64,000 bases of DNA from contig JAGYJM010000002.1 of NCBI GenBank assembly GCA_018402085.1, positions 1,674,001 through 1,738,000 of the forward strand, given 5' to 3'. The translations under genes were made by a program, and so were the position numbers. A model generated the notes under the pieces. That model was not told the DNA's origin. It saw only the letters and a list, made by a program, of their open reading frames with translations, and did not search any database. The DNA is from Flavobacteriales bacterium. GTDB lineage: Bacteria; Bacteroidota; Bacteroidia; Flavobacteriales_D; Sanyastnellaceae. Of the stretch, positions 42,691 to 52,700 are shown one piece after another (position 1 is the first letter of the stretch; the number at the start of each line of letters is the position of its first letter).

Positions 42691-44697
42691 TCACTCACAA
42701 GCCTCACCAAACTGGGATAGCACCACGAGAATATCTGCCGCATTCACCGTACCATCGGCGTTTACATCCGCAATACAGGTGGTTGGCAAGGTCACACATT
42801 GCTGCAGGTCAGTATCGAATGTAGTGCCTTCACCGCAATAGATGGCGGGCTCAACACCTATGCATTGTCCGAGCGCTTCGTCCCAGACAGTATTAGGGCC
42901 ACAGACATCTTCACAATTTTCGTTTTCATCACAAATGCCGTCTCCGTCTGAATCGTACAGGCAATTGCCTTCACAATCGAGGTAAGGCTCTGCAGGAAAG
43001 GTGCAACTGCCATCGTCTGTGGTAGCTTCAGGGTCGTAATTGCATGCCATATTATCGGTACAACCAGGAATCTCGGTAAACAGGCACACGCCGTTCAGCG
43101 CTATGCTGAGATCATACCCTGCTCCTGCTGAAGCATCCCAGCCATTCAAAAGGTCGAGCGTCCAGTCACCGTTACCCGTAAGACCTTCAGCAGCAAGGTT
43201 GACCGTTGCCGTGTAAGTTCCGTTATCGTTGCTTTGCCACGCTGCCGGGAGAACGGCATAATTACCGATCGAATTGCAGCCCAGGCTGAGGTTGAATCCA
43301 CCCCATTCAGTACAGTTGCCGTTTGGATCCGTAATCGCAAAAACAGCATCAGCCGGCCAGCTGCCGTCGCCCCCCTCATTGGTCCAGTTTAAGGTGATAT
43401 CTGCTGAAACCAATGATCCGGTTCCGTTCTGAATAAGCGATGAAGCTGCACCACCGCTGAGGGATGCTGTCAGAGATATGGCATTGTCACAATTACAATC
43501 AAATCCGGAAGGCGCAAATATGCAGCTGCCATCGTCGCATTGCGCCGCGGCATCGTAGTTGCAGGCTGTCGGATCCGTGCATCCTGCCGCAGCCGCTGCA
43601 ATAAAATCGACCACAGACTGCCGTATCGCAGGAAGTTGCGCGTAGAGGTTATCGCTCGGACAAGCCGTCGTGTTTACGTCGCGGTGTCCGGAAATACGGG
43701 GCAACACCTGCACCCCAAAGGCCTGTGTCTGGATGTCATCACTGCTTAGCGGGTCAAAGCTCTTGAAGTCGTACCACCAACCGAGCAGTTCGTAGAGCTT
43801 ATCGAGCTGTGGCGCTGTGGCAAGTTCCACATCGAGGTTACCGAGGAAACAAATGCCAATCGACTCGTCATTCGACGCCCCTGCATGCGCCGCACGCACA
43901 TCCACCTCCGGGAGCTGCGGGTTGTAGCGCCCCTGGTACAGATTGCCGTATTTATCCAGCAGGTAATTGTAGCCAATGTCTGCCCAGCCGAGGGTGTTCA
44001 CGTGGTAGTTCCAATACGATTGCACAATGGCGGCGCCGTCAGTGTATGTCTGCGGACTGGCTCCGTGGTGAATGAGAGTATGGGTCGGACTGATATTCGA
44101 GACGGAATAAGTTGTCAGCACACTTGTGCAGCTTGCCGAACCTCCGCACCAGTCTTCTCGGGGAATCATAACCGGAAAGTCAAGGCATGAATCGCTTCGT
44201 GGCGTCGGGGATGATGCGGGAGATCGGTCACCCTCGTTGTTGAACAGGTTCACTTCGATATACTGCACCCCCACCGGAAAGAAAAGATCAAGTTCAATAA
44301 CCTCGTGAGAGGTGGCATCCCAGGTGAACAGCGCATTTGTACGGTACATCTCCCCTGCCACTTCATCCGGAGCATATTTCGTTGTGGCGTGCTGCCAGTC
44401 GCTTACCGCTCCATCTTTCTCTGTGCGCCAGCGCACCCGAAAATCACCCACCGTTTCCACAGGGTAAGGCGTGCGAAAACCGATACCGAAACATGAAAAA
44501 GGAGACTCAGGCTGCAGACTAACCCTGTAGTTCACCCCGCCACTGAGCGGCGTTGAACAGATATAGTCTGTTCCTCCGGTTGTGTAAAGCGATGGCTGCA
44601 CCTGTTGGATGAACGTTGAAGAAACATCGCTTTGTCGTTGTGCGATCAGTGATACCAAGCAAAGAGCTAAAAAAAATGTCAGAAATAGGCGTCGCAT
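42691..44697 (-). CDS. Secreted PGRP-type N-acetylmuramoyl-L-alanine amidase with GCTDP modules and EF-hand C terminus
   Basis: About 668 residues from the ATG at 44697, which gives the signal peptide MRRLFLTFFLALCLVSLIAQ. An N-terminal region of about 120 residues precedes an Amidase_2/PGRP domain (about 140-330) with the zinc ligands in LIHHGA, GHRDVNTTACPSD (His and Cys). Then come GCTDPTACNYDAAA, a beta-rich domain of about 140 residues, a second GCTDNMACNYDP module, a DSDGDGICDENE TSP3-like loop and the Cys-capped EF-hand DVNADGTVNAADILVVLSQFG. It cleaves the amide between MurNAc and the stem peptide. A zinc-binding secreted lysin or cell-wall enzyme is likely. The start codon lies in an inverted repeat. 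Confidence 0.85.
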   Translation of the reverse strand: MRRLFLTFFLALCLVSLIAQRQSDVSSTFIQQVQPSLYTTGGTDYICSTPLSGGVNYRVSLQPESPFSCFGIGFRTPYPVETVGDFRVRWRTEKDGAVSDWQHATTKYAPDEVAGEMYRTNALFTWDATSHEVIELDLFFPVGVQYIEVNLFNNEGDRSPASSPTPRSDSCLDFPVMIPREDWCGGSASCTSVLTTYSVSNISPTHTLIHHGASPQTYTDGAAIVQSYWNYHVNTLGWADIGYNYLLDKYGNLYQGRYNPQLPEVDVRAAHAGASNDESIGICFLGNLDVELATAPQLDKLYELLGWWYDFKSFDPLSSDDIQTQAFGVQVLPRISGHRDVNTTACPSDNLYAQLPAIRQSVVDFIAAAAAGCTDPTACNYDAAAQCDDGSCIFAPSGFDCNCDNAISLTASLSGGAASSLIQNGTGSLVSADITLNWTNEGGDGSWPADAVFAITDPNGNCTEWGGFNLSLGCNSIGNYAVLPAAWQSNDNGTYTATVNLAAEGLTGNGDWTLDLLNGWDASAGAGYDLSIALNGVCLFTEIPGCTDNMACNYDPEATTDDGSCTFPAEPYLDCEGNCLYDSDGDGICDENENCEDVCGPNTVWDEALGQCIGVEPAIYCGEGTTFDTDLQQCVTLPTTCIADVNADGTVNAADILVVLSQFGEACE

Positions 44698-44757
44698 AAG
44701 GTCAACTTTAGCCATTGGAAGATAAGCAGATAATAGCAATTTTAAACTTGACCTTAT
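44696..44757. promoter_or_regulatory. 15-bp inverted repeat around the amidase promoter and start codon
   Basis: ATAAGGTCAACTTTA (44696-44710) faces its reverse complement (44743-44757) with one mismatch and a 32-base gap. The minus-strand promoter-like box TATCTTCC (44717-44724) lies in the gap and the ATG in the left arm. Could be an operator or an mRNA hairpin. Confidence 0.4.
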
Positions 44758-45053
44758 CTATTCTCTGCTCTCTCCCTATTAAGTTTTGATTCATAAGAAG
44801 ATGACGGCCTGAATACAAATTATGGGCTCGAAACAATCTTCTTCCTCTTCCGGATTAAGTTTACAAGGCACCGAAATAAAACAACCTGGCCCAAAAGCTC
44901 AAGAAGAGGTTTACCTCAGGTATACTTCAATCGCCATAAATAAAGCATTGAGTATTCGTAGTTAACAAATACTTAACGCTCATCAAATCAACTTATGACA
45001 TCTTTGCCTTTTTGATTTCAGCTAGTTTAACTAAGGTAAACAATCATTCAGAA
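44758..45053. other. Divergent intergenic region
   Basis: About 300 AT-rich bases between the amidase and the exported-protein gene. ATCTTTG at about 45000-45007 may be the -7 box of the plus-strand locus, consistent with the GTG at 45054 as its first start. Otherwise nothing recognisable. Confidence 0.4.
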
Positions 45054-45509
45054 GTGAAGTGCATTTGGGCAATATTGGTAAACATCCTTCCTACGGTGCT
45101 ATTAGCCCAGGGTGAACCTTTGCCAGCGCGACAGGTTGACACTGTCTATTTAGCTTCCTGGGTGACGGTATGGGAGCAAATCGAGGCCGAACGTCTAGCA
45201 GCTGAGGCTGCCTTTGATGCCGGTGACCAAGTATCTGCCTCAGGTCACCTCTTGGCCATGCGAGATTTACATCAGCCTCATCGAGAAGAAATGCTGGACA
45301 TGACCCGCCGTAGTAACGGGAAACTCTTCTTGCCCGCCACCTTTCAGGAAATCGAAGCTTGTCGATACACTTGTGCCAGAATGACAGCGGTCAGTGAGGC
45401 GATTTACTGGATGGAGTTTTTGACGGATTGGCAGGACCGACAATCCCTTCCTCCTCATCCGGAGAAGTGTGCATGTATGCGATGCTCAATTAAGAAAGCC
45501 AGGAAATGA
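45054..45509 (+). CDS. Small exported protein of unknown function
   Basis: About 151 residues from GTG 45054, which gives a signal-peptide-like start (VKCIWAILVNILPTVLLAQ). A TTG frame from 45012 would start in the promoter region. The mature part is helical (WEQIEAERLAAEAAFDAGDQ; GHLLAMRDLHQPHREEML) and ends with four cysteines (ACRYTCARM...CACMRCSIKK). No family recognised. Its stop overlaps the ATG of the TonB receptor gene (ATGA), so the two are translated together, suggesting a periplasmic or outer-membrane partner of the receptor. Confidence 0.6.
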   Translation: MKCIWAILVNILPTVLLAQGEPLPARQVDTVYLASWVTVWEQIEAERLAAEAAFDAGDQVSASGHLLAMRDLHQPHREEMLDMTRRSNGKLFLPATFQEIEACRYTCARMTAVSEAIYWMEFLTDWQDRQSLPPHPEKCACMRCSIKKARK

Positions 45510-48484
45510 AGGCTCTATTGGTTACACTTAGCCTGTTTTGCGTGCTGGCCGTGCAGGCCCAGACAGGGGCTGTCCGGGGAGTAGTTGCAGATGCCTCAGG
45601 AACCTTGCCAGGTGCGGCAGTGATGATCAAGGAACTTCCTGGAACAGGTGAAGCAACCGATGTACAAGGTCGATTTGAACTCCAGACTATTTCACCAGGT
45701 TCGTATACACTCGTAGCCTCCTACATTGGTTACCAGACATTAGAAATGCCCGTAACAGTCAAGAATGGCAAGCTTACTGATGTTGGCACTGTTAAGCTCA
45801 GCGAAGGCATTCATCTTGAAGAAGCTGTGGTGACCGGCAAACTTAAAAGTTCTGAAGCGCGCGCCATCAATATGACGCGAATGGACAGGAAGATCGTCAA
45901 TATAATCGCGGCAGATGGGATTGGTAAGTTACCTGACCGTAATGTAGCGGAGGCAGTACAGCGAGTGCCTGCTGTAGCACTCGAGCGAGATCATGGAGAA
46001 GGCCGGTTTGTTTCAGTGCGCGGAACACCACGTGACTGGAGTTCAAGCCTGATCAATAATGACCGACTCCCTGTTGCAGACGAAGAAGGTACCTCTCGTA
46101 CCATGGCTTATGATGTATTTCCCGTGGAGCTCATTGAATACGTGATTCTTGCAAAAGCCTTGACGCCTGACATCGAGGGTGATGCCATTGGAGGTTCCAT
46201 CAACTTCCTTACCAAGGCCGCTCCGGATGATCGCGTTGCGATGATCACCCTTGGCGGCGGTTACAATTTTCAGGCGCAGAAACCCGTACAGAGCTTCAGC
46301 CTCATCTATGGAAACCGATCCAAAGACAAGCGCTTTGGTTACCTCGTTACGGGTGCATTATGGAATCGTCACTATGGCACTGACAGCTATGAACTAGTGT
46401 ACGGTTCAAACTACAGCCACGGCATCAACCGCCTGGAACTTCGAGACTACCTTGGTTTGCGCACAACGATGGGTCTAACGGGGTCTGCTGAGTATCAAGT
46501 CAACGATAAAACACGGATCTACGCCAAAGGGATCTACGGACGAATGCGAGATGACGAGCAGAATCGTAAAACCCTCTTCCGCTATGCTACAGGAGCAGGG
46601 AAAACGGTTTCATTGCAGAACATCAATAGCATTATGAATTCTCGGATCTTCGGCGGTGAGATCGGTGCAGATTTGACCTTGACTGACCGTACTAACCTCA
46701 AAATTAGGGCGGCCCACTATGACAACCAATTCAGGTATGGAAACGTGCCTTATCGCAATGATGACCCGCGCAATGGGTATTTCGTCGTTGAATTTGAAAC
46801 GAGAAACCTGGTCTATCAAGACATGGTTTACCTCGATCAAGCCGGCAACTACCTGGGAAATCCGCAGATAACGGAGAATGGATTCGAGCTACCACCACCT
46901 TCGAACGCCTTTACACTCGAAAAGCTGATTGGTGAAGATCACCCGCTTGGCGGTGATCCGTGGGACGCTATCATTCCTCAGCCCTTTCTAACGATGCCGC
47001 AAACGAATCCGGCAAGAGATAATCTCCAGCCATCTGATTTCGAATTCGTGGGCGCTTACACTGAACTTCGTGAAAGGAACGAACGTGACCCAATCGTCTT
47101 GCAAGCGGACCTGGAACACAGGGTGTCACCGATTTTCGATATAAAATTCGGGGGTAAACTGCGCATGAAAGAAGGCGCTCATATGCTTGGCCTGCATCAA
47201 TGGAACCAGCGCTTTGATGTAACCAACCAATCCATCTCAATGACCAATTTCGAGCTTGAAACGATTGACCAAGGTGGTTTTTTGCACGAACATGGTCAAC
47301 CTTATGATGATTTGCTGATGCCTTTTCTCAGCGCAGAAGCGCTGGATGGGTTTCTCGACACCATGAATGATTCGATATTCGACGAGGCCGTTGATGGCGG
47401 ACACCCTGCCATTGAACTAATTTACGGATCTTCTTTCAGGTATGAAGAAAATGTAGCCGCCACTTACGGAATGTTTGAATACGGAGTGACCGAGAAGATT
47501 GACATCATCGCAGGGGTACGTGCCGAATACACAGAAACACGGCTTTGGTCAGACACGGTGTTCTGGAACCAATATAATGACCAAATCGGTCTGATCCCTT
47601 CATCTGAAGTGATGGCAACCAACGACTACTGGTCTGTTCTTCCATCGCTGCACCTCAAGTATCGTCCAACAAGACTTAGCAATCTTCGTTTCGCATTCAC
47701 ACGCTCGTTTCGACGTCCCAATTTCAATGAAATGAAGCCTGGTGAAGCCATTAAAGATTTTACCAACCTGCAGTTTCTATTCGGCAACCGAAACCTGCGC
47801 CCCACATACTCTTGGAACTATGATCTGATGTACGAGTATTTCTTCGGAAATGTCGGTCTTGCCAGTGCAGGTATTTTCTACAAGGATGTCAAGGATCATA
47901 TTTTCGCAACTAACGCAGGAGATGCTGATCCTGCTAAGGGTATCATTTACAAATCGTACCGGAATGCCGAACGCAGCTGGGTTGCCGGCGCAGAGTTCCA
48001 GATTAATCGCAGGCTCAACTTCCTTCCGGGGTTTCTCTCTGGTTTCGGGATCAACAGCAACATAACAATCATTCGGTCTGAGATGAAGGTACCCGGACGT
48101 CCGGGTGCACAACCTTTGCCCCGCCAGGCTGATCTGCTCTTCAACGCTGCTATCTTCTATGAAACGGACCGCTTAAATGCACGTCTCGCGTTGAATTATA
48201 AAGGTCCTTACCTTATCGAACTAAATCTTGCGGCAGTAGAAGATCCAGTCACCGGAGCTCAGGAGCTACTCCATCAAGACACAGACTACGACATTTTCAT
48301 GGACGCCTTCACGAGCCTTGACTTCGCAGCCAACTATGACATCGGCTCAAAGCTTGGGTTGTTTGTTGAATTGAATAATCTGCTAAATGCCCCTTTGAAG
48401 ATTTACCGAGGGGAAGAATGGCGCGTCATGCAGGTTGAATATTATCATATCCGCGGACAAGCTGGTTTACGATTAAAGTTTTAA
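45506..48484 (+). CDS. TonB-dependent outer-membrane receptor
   Basis: 992 residues, signal peptide about 1-18 (ending VQAQ). A CarboxypepD_reg-like domain follows (about 20-105, GAVRGVVADASGTLPGAAV... GSYTLVASYIGYQ). The plug domain (about 115-235, RNVAEAVQRVPAVALERDHGEGRFVSVRG) is of the FeCB/iron-citrate-like Bacteroidota type. The barrel occupies the rest, ending ...YYHIRGQAGLRLKF with a terminal Phe. No SusD partner is next to it. Together with the secreted phosphodiesterase and LamG protein downstream it forms a substrate-uptake locus. Confidence 0.93.
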   Translation: MKALLVTLSLFCVLAVQAQTGAVRGVVADASGTLPGAAVMIKELPGTGEATDVQGRFELQTISPGSYTLVASYIGYQTLEMPVTVKNGKLTDVGTVKLSEGIHLEEAVVTGKLKSSEARAINMTRMDRKIVNIIAADGIGKLPDRNVAEAVQRVPAVALERDHGEGRFVSVRGTPRDWSSSLINNDRLPVADEEGTSRTMAYDVFPVELIEYVILAKALTPDIEGDAIGGSINFLTKAAPDDRVAMITLGGGYNFQAQKPVQSFSLIYGNRSKDKRFGYLVTGALWNRHYGTDSYELVYGSNYSHGINRLELRDYLGLRTTMGLTGSAEYQVNDKTRIYAKGIYGRMRDDEQNRKTLFRYATGAGKTVSLQNINSIMNSRIFGGEIGADLTLTDRTNLKIRAAHYDNQFRYGNVPYRNDDPRNGYFVVEFETRNLVYQDMVYLDQAGNYLGNPQITENGFELPPPSNAFTLEKLIGEDHPLGGDPWDAIIPQPFLTMPQTNPARDNLQPSDFEFVGAYTELRERNERDPIVLQADLEHRVSPIFDIKFGGKLRMKEGAHMLGLHQWNQRFDVTNQSISMTNFELETIDQGGFLHEHGQPYDDLLMPFLSAEALDGFLDTMNDSIFDEAVDGGHPAIELIYGSSFRYEENVAATYGMFEYGVTEKIDIIAGVRAEYTETRLWSDTVFWNQYNDQIGLIPSSEVMATNDYWSVLPSLHLKYRPTRLSNLRFAFTRSFRRPNFNEMKPGEAIKDFTNLQFLFGNRNLRPTYSWNYDLMYEYFFGNVGLASAGIFYKDVKDHIFATNAGDADPAKGIIYKSYRNAERSWVAGAEFQINRRLNFLPGFLSGFGINSNITIIRSEMKVPGRPGAQPLPRQADLLFNAAIFYETDRLNARLALNYKGPYLIELNLAAVEDPVTGAQELLHQDTDYDIFMDAFTSLDFAANYDIGSKLGLFVELNNLLNAPLKIYRGEEWRVMQVEYYHIRGQAGLRLKF
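47330..47347 (+). repeat. GGAT-hairpin element 12 (inside TonB receptor gene)
   Basis: AGCGC-AGAA-GCGCT then GGAT. In frame as SAEALD. Confidence 0.65.
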
Positions 48485-48505
48485 ATTTACCATAAACATC
48501 TAACA

Positions 48506-49735
48506 ATGAAGACCTTAACATCCTTTTTCGTCTTTGTCACCCTCGCATCCTGCGCTTTTGCGCAGCAAGAGCCCAAAGTACTCTTCATCGGCATTGACGG
48601 TGTCCGAAGCGACGCATTGATTCAAGCCAACACGCCTAACCTCGACGACCTGATGTCCAACGGACTGTACACTTATGACAGCTGGCATTTAGGTGTAACG
48701 GTATCAGCTCCAAGCTGGTCTTCAATGCTCACCGGTGTTTGGGAAGCAAAACACAATATTTACAACAACAGCTACACAGGGAGTAACTACGATGAATATC
48801 CATACTTTCCAACCCGCGCAAAGGAATACAAACCCGACCTTAAAGCGGTTGAAGTGACAAGCTGGGGCCCCATGTCAGACATTTCAAACGGTGGATCTGT
48901 ATATAACAGTGGCTGGGATCAGGCAATTCTCGTGCCTACCGATGATGTGATCCTTTCAACCGCCCAAACCCAACTGCTTGACCCAGATCTTGACATTCTC
49001 TTTGTTCACTTCGATGATGTTGATGTTGTTGGTCATGGCAATGGCTTTGCCCCGGACATCTCAATTTACATGAACCAAATCGAGTATATCGATAACCAAA
49101 TTGGCCAACTTCTCAATTCTCTTTATTCTCGAGTCAATTATGAAGATGAAGATTGGTTGATTCTGCTCACTACCGACCATGGTGGTATTGGTTTCGGTCA
49201 TGGAGGTAATACCGATACCGAACGTCATATTTGGTGGATCGCGAGTGGCCCGTCACTCCCGAATGGTGTGCAGATTACTGGAAGCGACCCGGGAAGCTAC
49301 ATGCTAGGCAATGCAGATGAAGCAGTTATAGACGAAGTGCCAGTATTGACTGATATTGCAGTAACTGCATTGGATCACATCCTCAAAGACCTTGACGTAG
49401 ACCCTGAAACCGTAACCGCATGGGATTTAGACGGTAAATCCTGGTTGGATTTCAACACCTACATCCTGGGGAGCAATTCAGCTCCTGGTGCCTTTGAAGT
49501 CTATCCGAATCCGAACAATGGTCTATTCACAGCCATTTTCCCTGTAAGTACTGGTGAAACCACGATATGCACACTCACCGATTTATCCGGCCGCGTTTTA
49601 TCGTCAAATCAGGTAATCGGAAATGGTCTACGCACTCAAGTGCAATTTGATTTCAGTTCGTTGAAGTCCGGCCACTATATTTTGTCTTTACAAACTTCAG
49701 ATCATTTACTTACTCGTAAAGTGATTATAAAATAA
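48506..49735 (+). CDS. Secreted alkaline-phosphatase-superfamily phosphodiesterase (NPP-like) with T9SS type A domain
   Basis: 409 residues, signal peptide ending CAFAQ (its codons form a GGAT hairpin on the other strand). The catalytic metal sites of the nucleotide pyrophosphatase family are visible: FIGIDGVRSDAL (Asp), SAPSWSSML (nucleophile region), FVHFDDVDVVGHG and LLTTDHGGIGFGHGG (Asp/His ligands). The C terminus is a type A sorting domain (YPNPNNGLFTAIF...LSGRVLSSN...SLKSGHYILSLQTS). It would be exported and anchored at the surface. It is 22 bases behind the TonB receptor gene. Substrate not evident: possibly a phosphodiester. Confidence 0.88.
   Translation: MKTLTSFFVFVTLASCAFAQQEPKVLFIGIDGVRSDALIQANTPNLDDLMSNGLYTYDSWHLGVTVSAPSWSSMLTGVWEAKHNIYNNSYTGSNYDEYPYFPTRAKEYKPDLKAVEVTSWGPMSDISNGGSVYNSGWDQAILVPTDDVILSTAQTQLLDPDLDILFVHFDDVDVVGHGNGFAPDISIYMNQIEYIDNQIGQLLNSLYSRVNYEDEDWLILLTTDHGGIGFGHGGNTDTERHIWWIASGPSLPNGVQITGSDPGSYMLGNADEAVIDEVPVLTDIAVTALDHILKDLDVDPETVTAWDLDGKSWLDFNTYILGSNSAPGAFEVYPNPNNGLFTAIFPVSTGETTICTLTDLSGRVLSSNQVIGNGLRTQVQFDFSSLKSGHYILSLQTSDHLLTRKVIIK
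48547..48564 (-). repeat. GGAT-hairpin element 13 (inside phosphodiesterase signal peptide)
   Basis: Minus strand TGCGC-AAAA-GCGCA then GGAT. Coding strand gives SCAFAQ at the signal-peptide cleavage site. Confidence 0.75.
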
Positions 49736-49747
49736 AACCAACTGAAC

Positions 49748-52700
49748 ATGCGTTGTTTTTTCTTAATTTTGTTGGGCTGGGCCGCAGCGTCGTCAACTAT
49801 TGCTCAAGGGAGTGGTCTAAGTGCCTATTTTGACGGTGACAATTACATCTCCTGCGGCAACAGCGAAGCCCTGCGTCCCACGGATGCACTTACCGTTGAA
49901 GCTTGGGTCAAGCCAGAGGCCTTCACAGAAAACTGGACGGGTCTCTTCACCTACCTTCAAGACAATACCGTGAATGAATCAGGCTATGGCATGGTATGGC
50001 TTGATGATGATAAAGTATGTCTTTACGTGATGACCGAAGATGCACCAGCCAACTACTGGAATGATGCTCCGGGCGTTACCGTTCCAACCGGTCAGTGGTC
50101 TCATGTAGCCGGCACCTACGATGGAGAGGAAATTCGTATGTACCTCAATGGTATTCTTATGGAGACTTACCCGCTCACCGGCTCCATCGATTGGGAATTC
50201 GAACCTTTGGAGTTCAGAATCGGATCATTTTATGACGACAATGAAGATGTTCGGTACAATGGAGAGTTAGATGAAGTGCGGATATGGAACGTAGCACGCA
50301 CTGAAGGAGAAATTCGCGGAGGAATGTGCAGTAAGGTAGAAGGAAATGCGCCTGGGCTACTAGCTTATTGGGACTTTGATCTTCTTGATGGTGGCACATT
50401 CGAAGATCTAAGCCCTGCCAATAACGATGGTGTTGTAAGTCCGACTTTTCTAGAAAACATACACTCTCTTACCAGCACAGCACCGGTCGGTGATATCAGT
50501 AGCTTCGTCTATGGCGCAGATCTCAGCGGCGAGATCATCGACTTGATCTCCGCAAACGGCAGTGCGGTATCTCTTGAAATCCTTGACGGAAATGAGGGAC
50601 TTCACCTCTACGCAATCTCTGAAGCCCCGAACAGCAACGGAGGTTTTCAGCTTCCCGAAGCTCCGAATTACTTCGGTATTTATCATCTGGGCTCCGGCAC
50701 GATGATCTCCTCTTTTGAAATGGGCTATTCAGCCTATCCTGAGTTACAGTCCGAAGAAGATCTTTTGAGTCTCTATTACCGCAGTGATCCCGGTACACCA
50801 ATCTGGACAGATCTTTCAGCTCCTGTAGATACAGATAATGACCTTCTCAGCCTAACGATTTCCTTGTCAGGCGAATTTGCCCCGGGGATTACTTACACCG
50901 AGTGCACTTCGCCCACAGACCTTGAAATGATCAACGTGAGCAATACATCGGCCTCGATAGGCTGGACGCCTGGATCGTCAAGTACCACCAATGTCGAATG
51001 GGGCCTTGCAGGGTTTGATCAAGGTGAAGGAAACCTGATAGAACTTAATATCATGAATCCAGTAACGATCGAAGGACTCATGGCTGAAACAACCTACGAA
51101 ATCTACGTACAGGATACCTGCGTAGGTGCAGGAGCGAGTGCATGGATCGGCCCTCTTACTTTCACCACCACAAGTCAACCGGCATTTCAGACATCAGGTG
51201 CCGGCACTGCGATGCTCTTCACAGGTACGCAGTATATGGAAGTCGAAGGCAACCTCACGCTTCAGCCTGAAACCAGTATGACAATCGAAGCATGGATACG
51301 TCCGAACTTCTTCCTACAAGACTTCACTGGCCTTGTCACTTATCTGCAAGACAACGGGAGCAATGAATCCGGCTACGGTCTCGTTTACAATAACGGAAAG
51401 GTGCGCATGTTCATGATGACTGAAGAATATGGTGCCAACGCATGGAATAACGCACCGGGTGCAGAGGTAGAAACGGGTAAGTGGTCACACATTGCCGGCA
51501 CCTATGACGGTGAGAGCATCCGCTTCTATCTAAACGGGCACCTTATCGAAGAGCAATTCGCTGGAGGCGACATCGACTGGGAATTCGAACCGCTCGCATT
51601 GGCAATAGGCACCTTCCTGGACGATAACGAAGATGTTCGCTATCTCGGATCAATCGATGAAATCCGAATATGGGAGGAGGCACGAAGCGAAGAAGAGATT
51701 CGCGATAAAATGTGCGAAAAGCTTAGCGGAGAAGAAAGCGGCTTGCTTGCATATTGGCAGCTTAATGATGGCTATGGCACAGAGGAAATTTTTGATATGA
51801 GTGCCAACGGACATGATGGTATTCCGGCAGATGATTTCAATCCTCAGGTCAATTGGGTCACCTCCGGAGCGTACATCGGAGATACAAGCGTTCATGTGTA
51901 TGCACAGGAATGGTCGGCTGAGTCTCTGACCATTGAAAGCGCTTTCGGTGAAGGTACCATAAGCAATATCAATGGTGCGGGGGGTGGTGTACACCTCTAC
52001 CTGGTGGAAGGTCCACCAAACTTCACCAATGGACTCTCATCCATAGATGAGAACCAGCACTACTTCGGCGCTTTCCTGACTACTTTTGGCACAAATTCAG
52101 AGTTCGTATATGACTATGGTGATTTCCCCGAAGCCCTTGAGGTCGAAGAAGACCTGAATCTTGCGAATCGTGTGAGTAATGCCCTTGAGCTGTGGAATCT
52201 ATCAACGAGTGTCACAGATTCTGAAAATGACCTCGTCACACTACCCTTGTCAACCCCACGCGAGCTGTACCTTCAAAATGTCGATTTTATCTGCCCACCG
52301 CCTTTTAACATTGGGAGTGACAATATTGACTTCAACGGAGTAGACCTGATCTGGGAAGGAGAAGCCGGCCAGTCATTTAACCTTGAGTTCGGTGAAATCG
52401 GTTACTTGCAAGGATTTGGCACGGAAATTAACGGCATCGAAGGCGGCAGTGTTAATCTAACTGACCTGGAAGATCAAACAGGTTATGAATTCTATATACA
52501 ATCTGATTGCGGTGATGACTTCAGCCCTTTTGTGGGTCCCATTCCCTTCAACACATTGATCTGTCAACCATCAACCGGTTTTGAAGTCATTGACGCTACA
52601 AGCACAGAAATCGTCATCGACTGGAACCCCGGAATAGGTGATAGTTTCATCGTAGAATGGGGTGTGAGCGGCTTCTCCCCGGGTACAGGAGTATCCACAC

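Noticed and set aside
42444-42743. 99-residue minus-strand ORF in the orphan interval
   Set aside because: It starts inside the amidase coding region in another frame and has no protein-like pattern.
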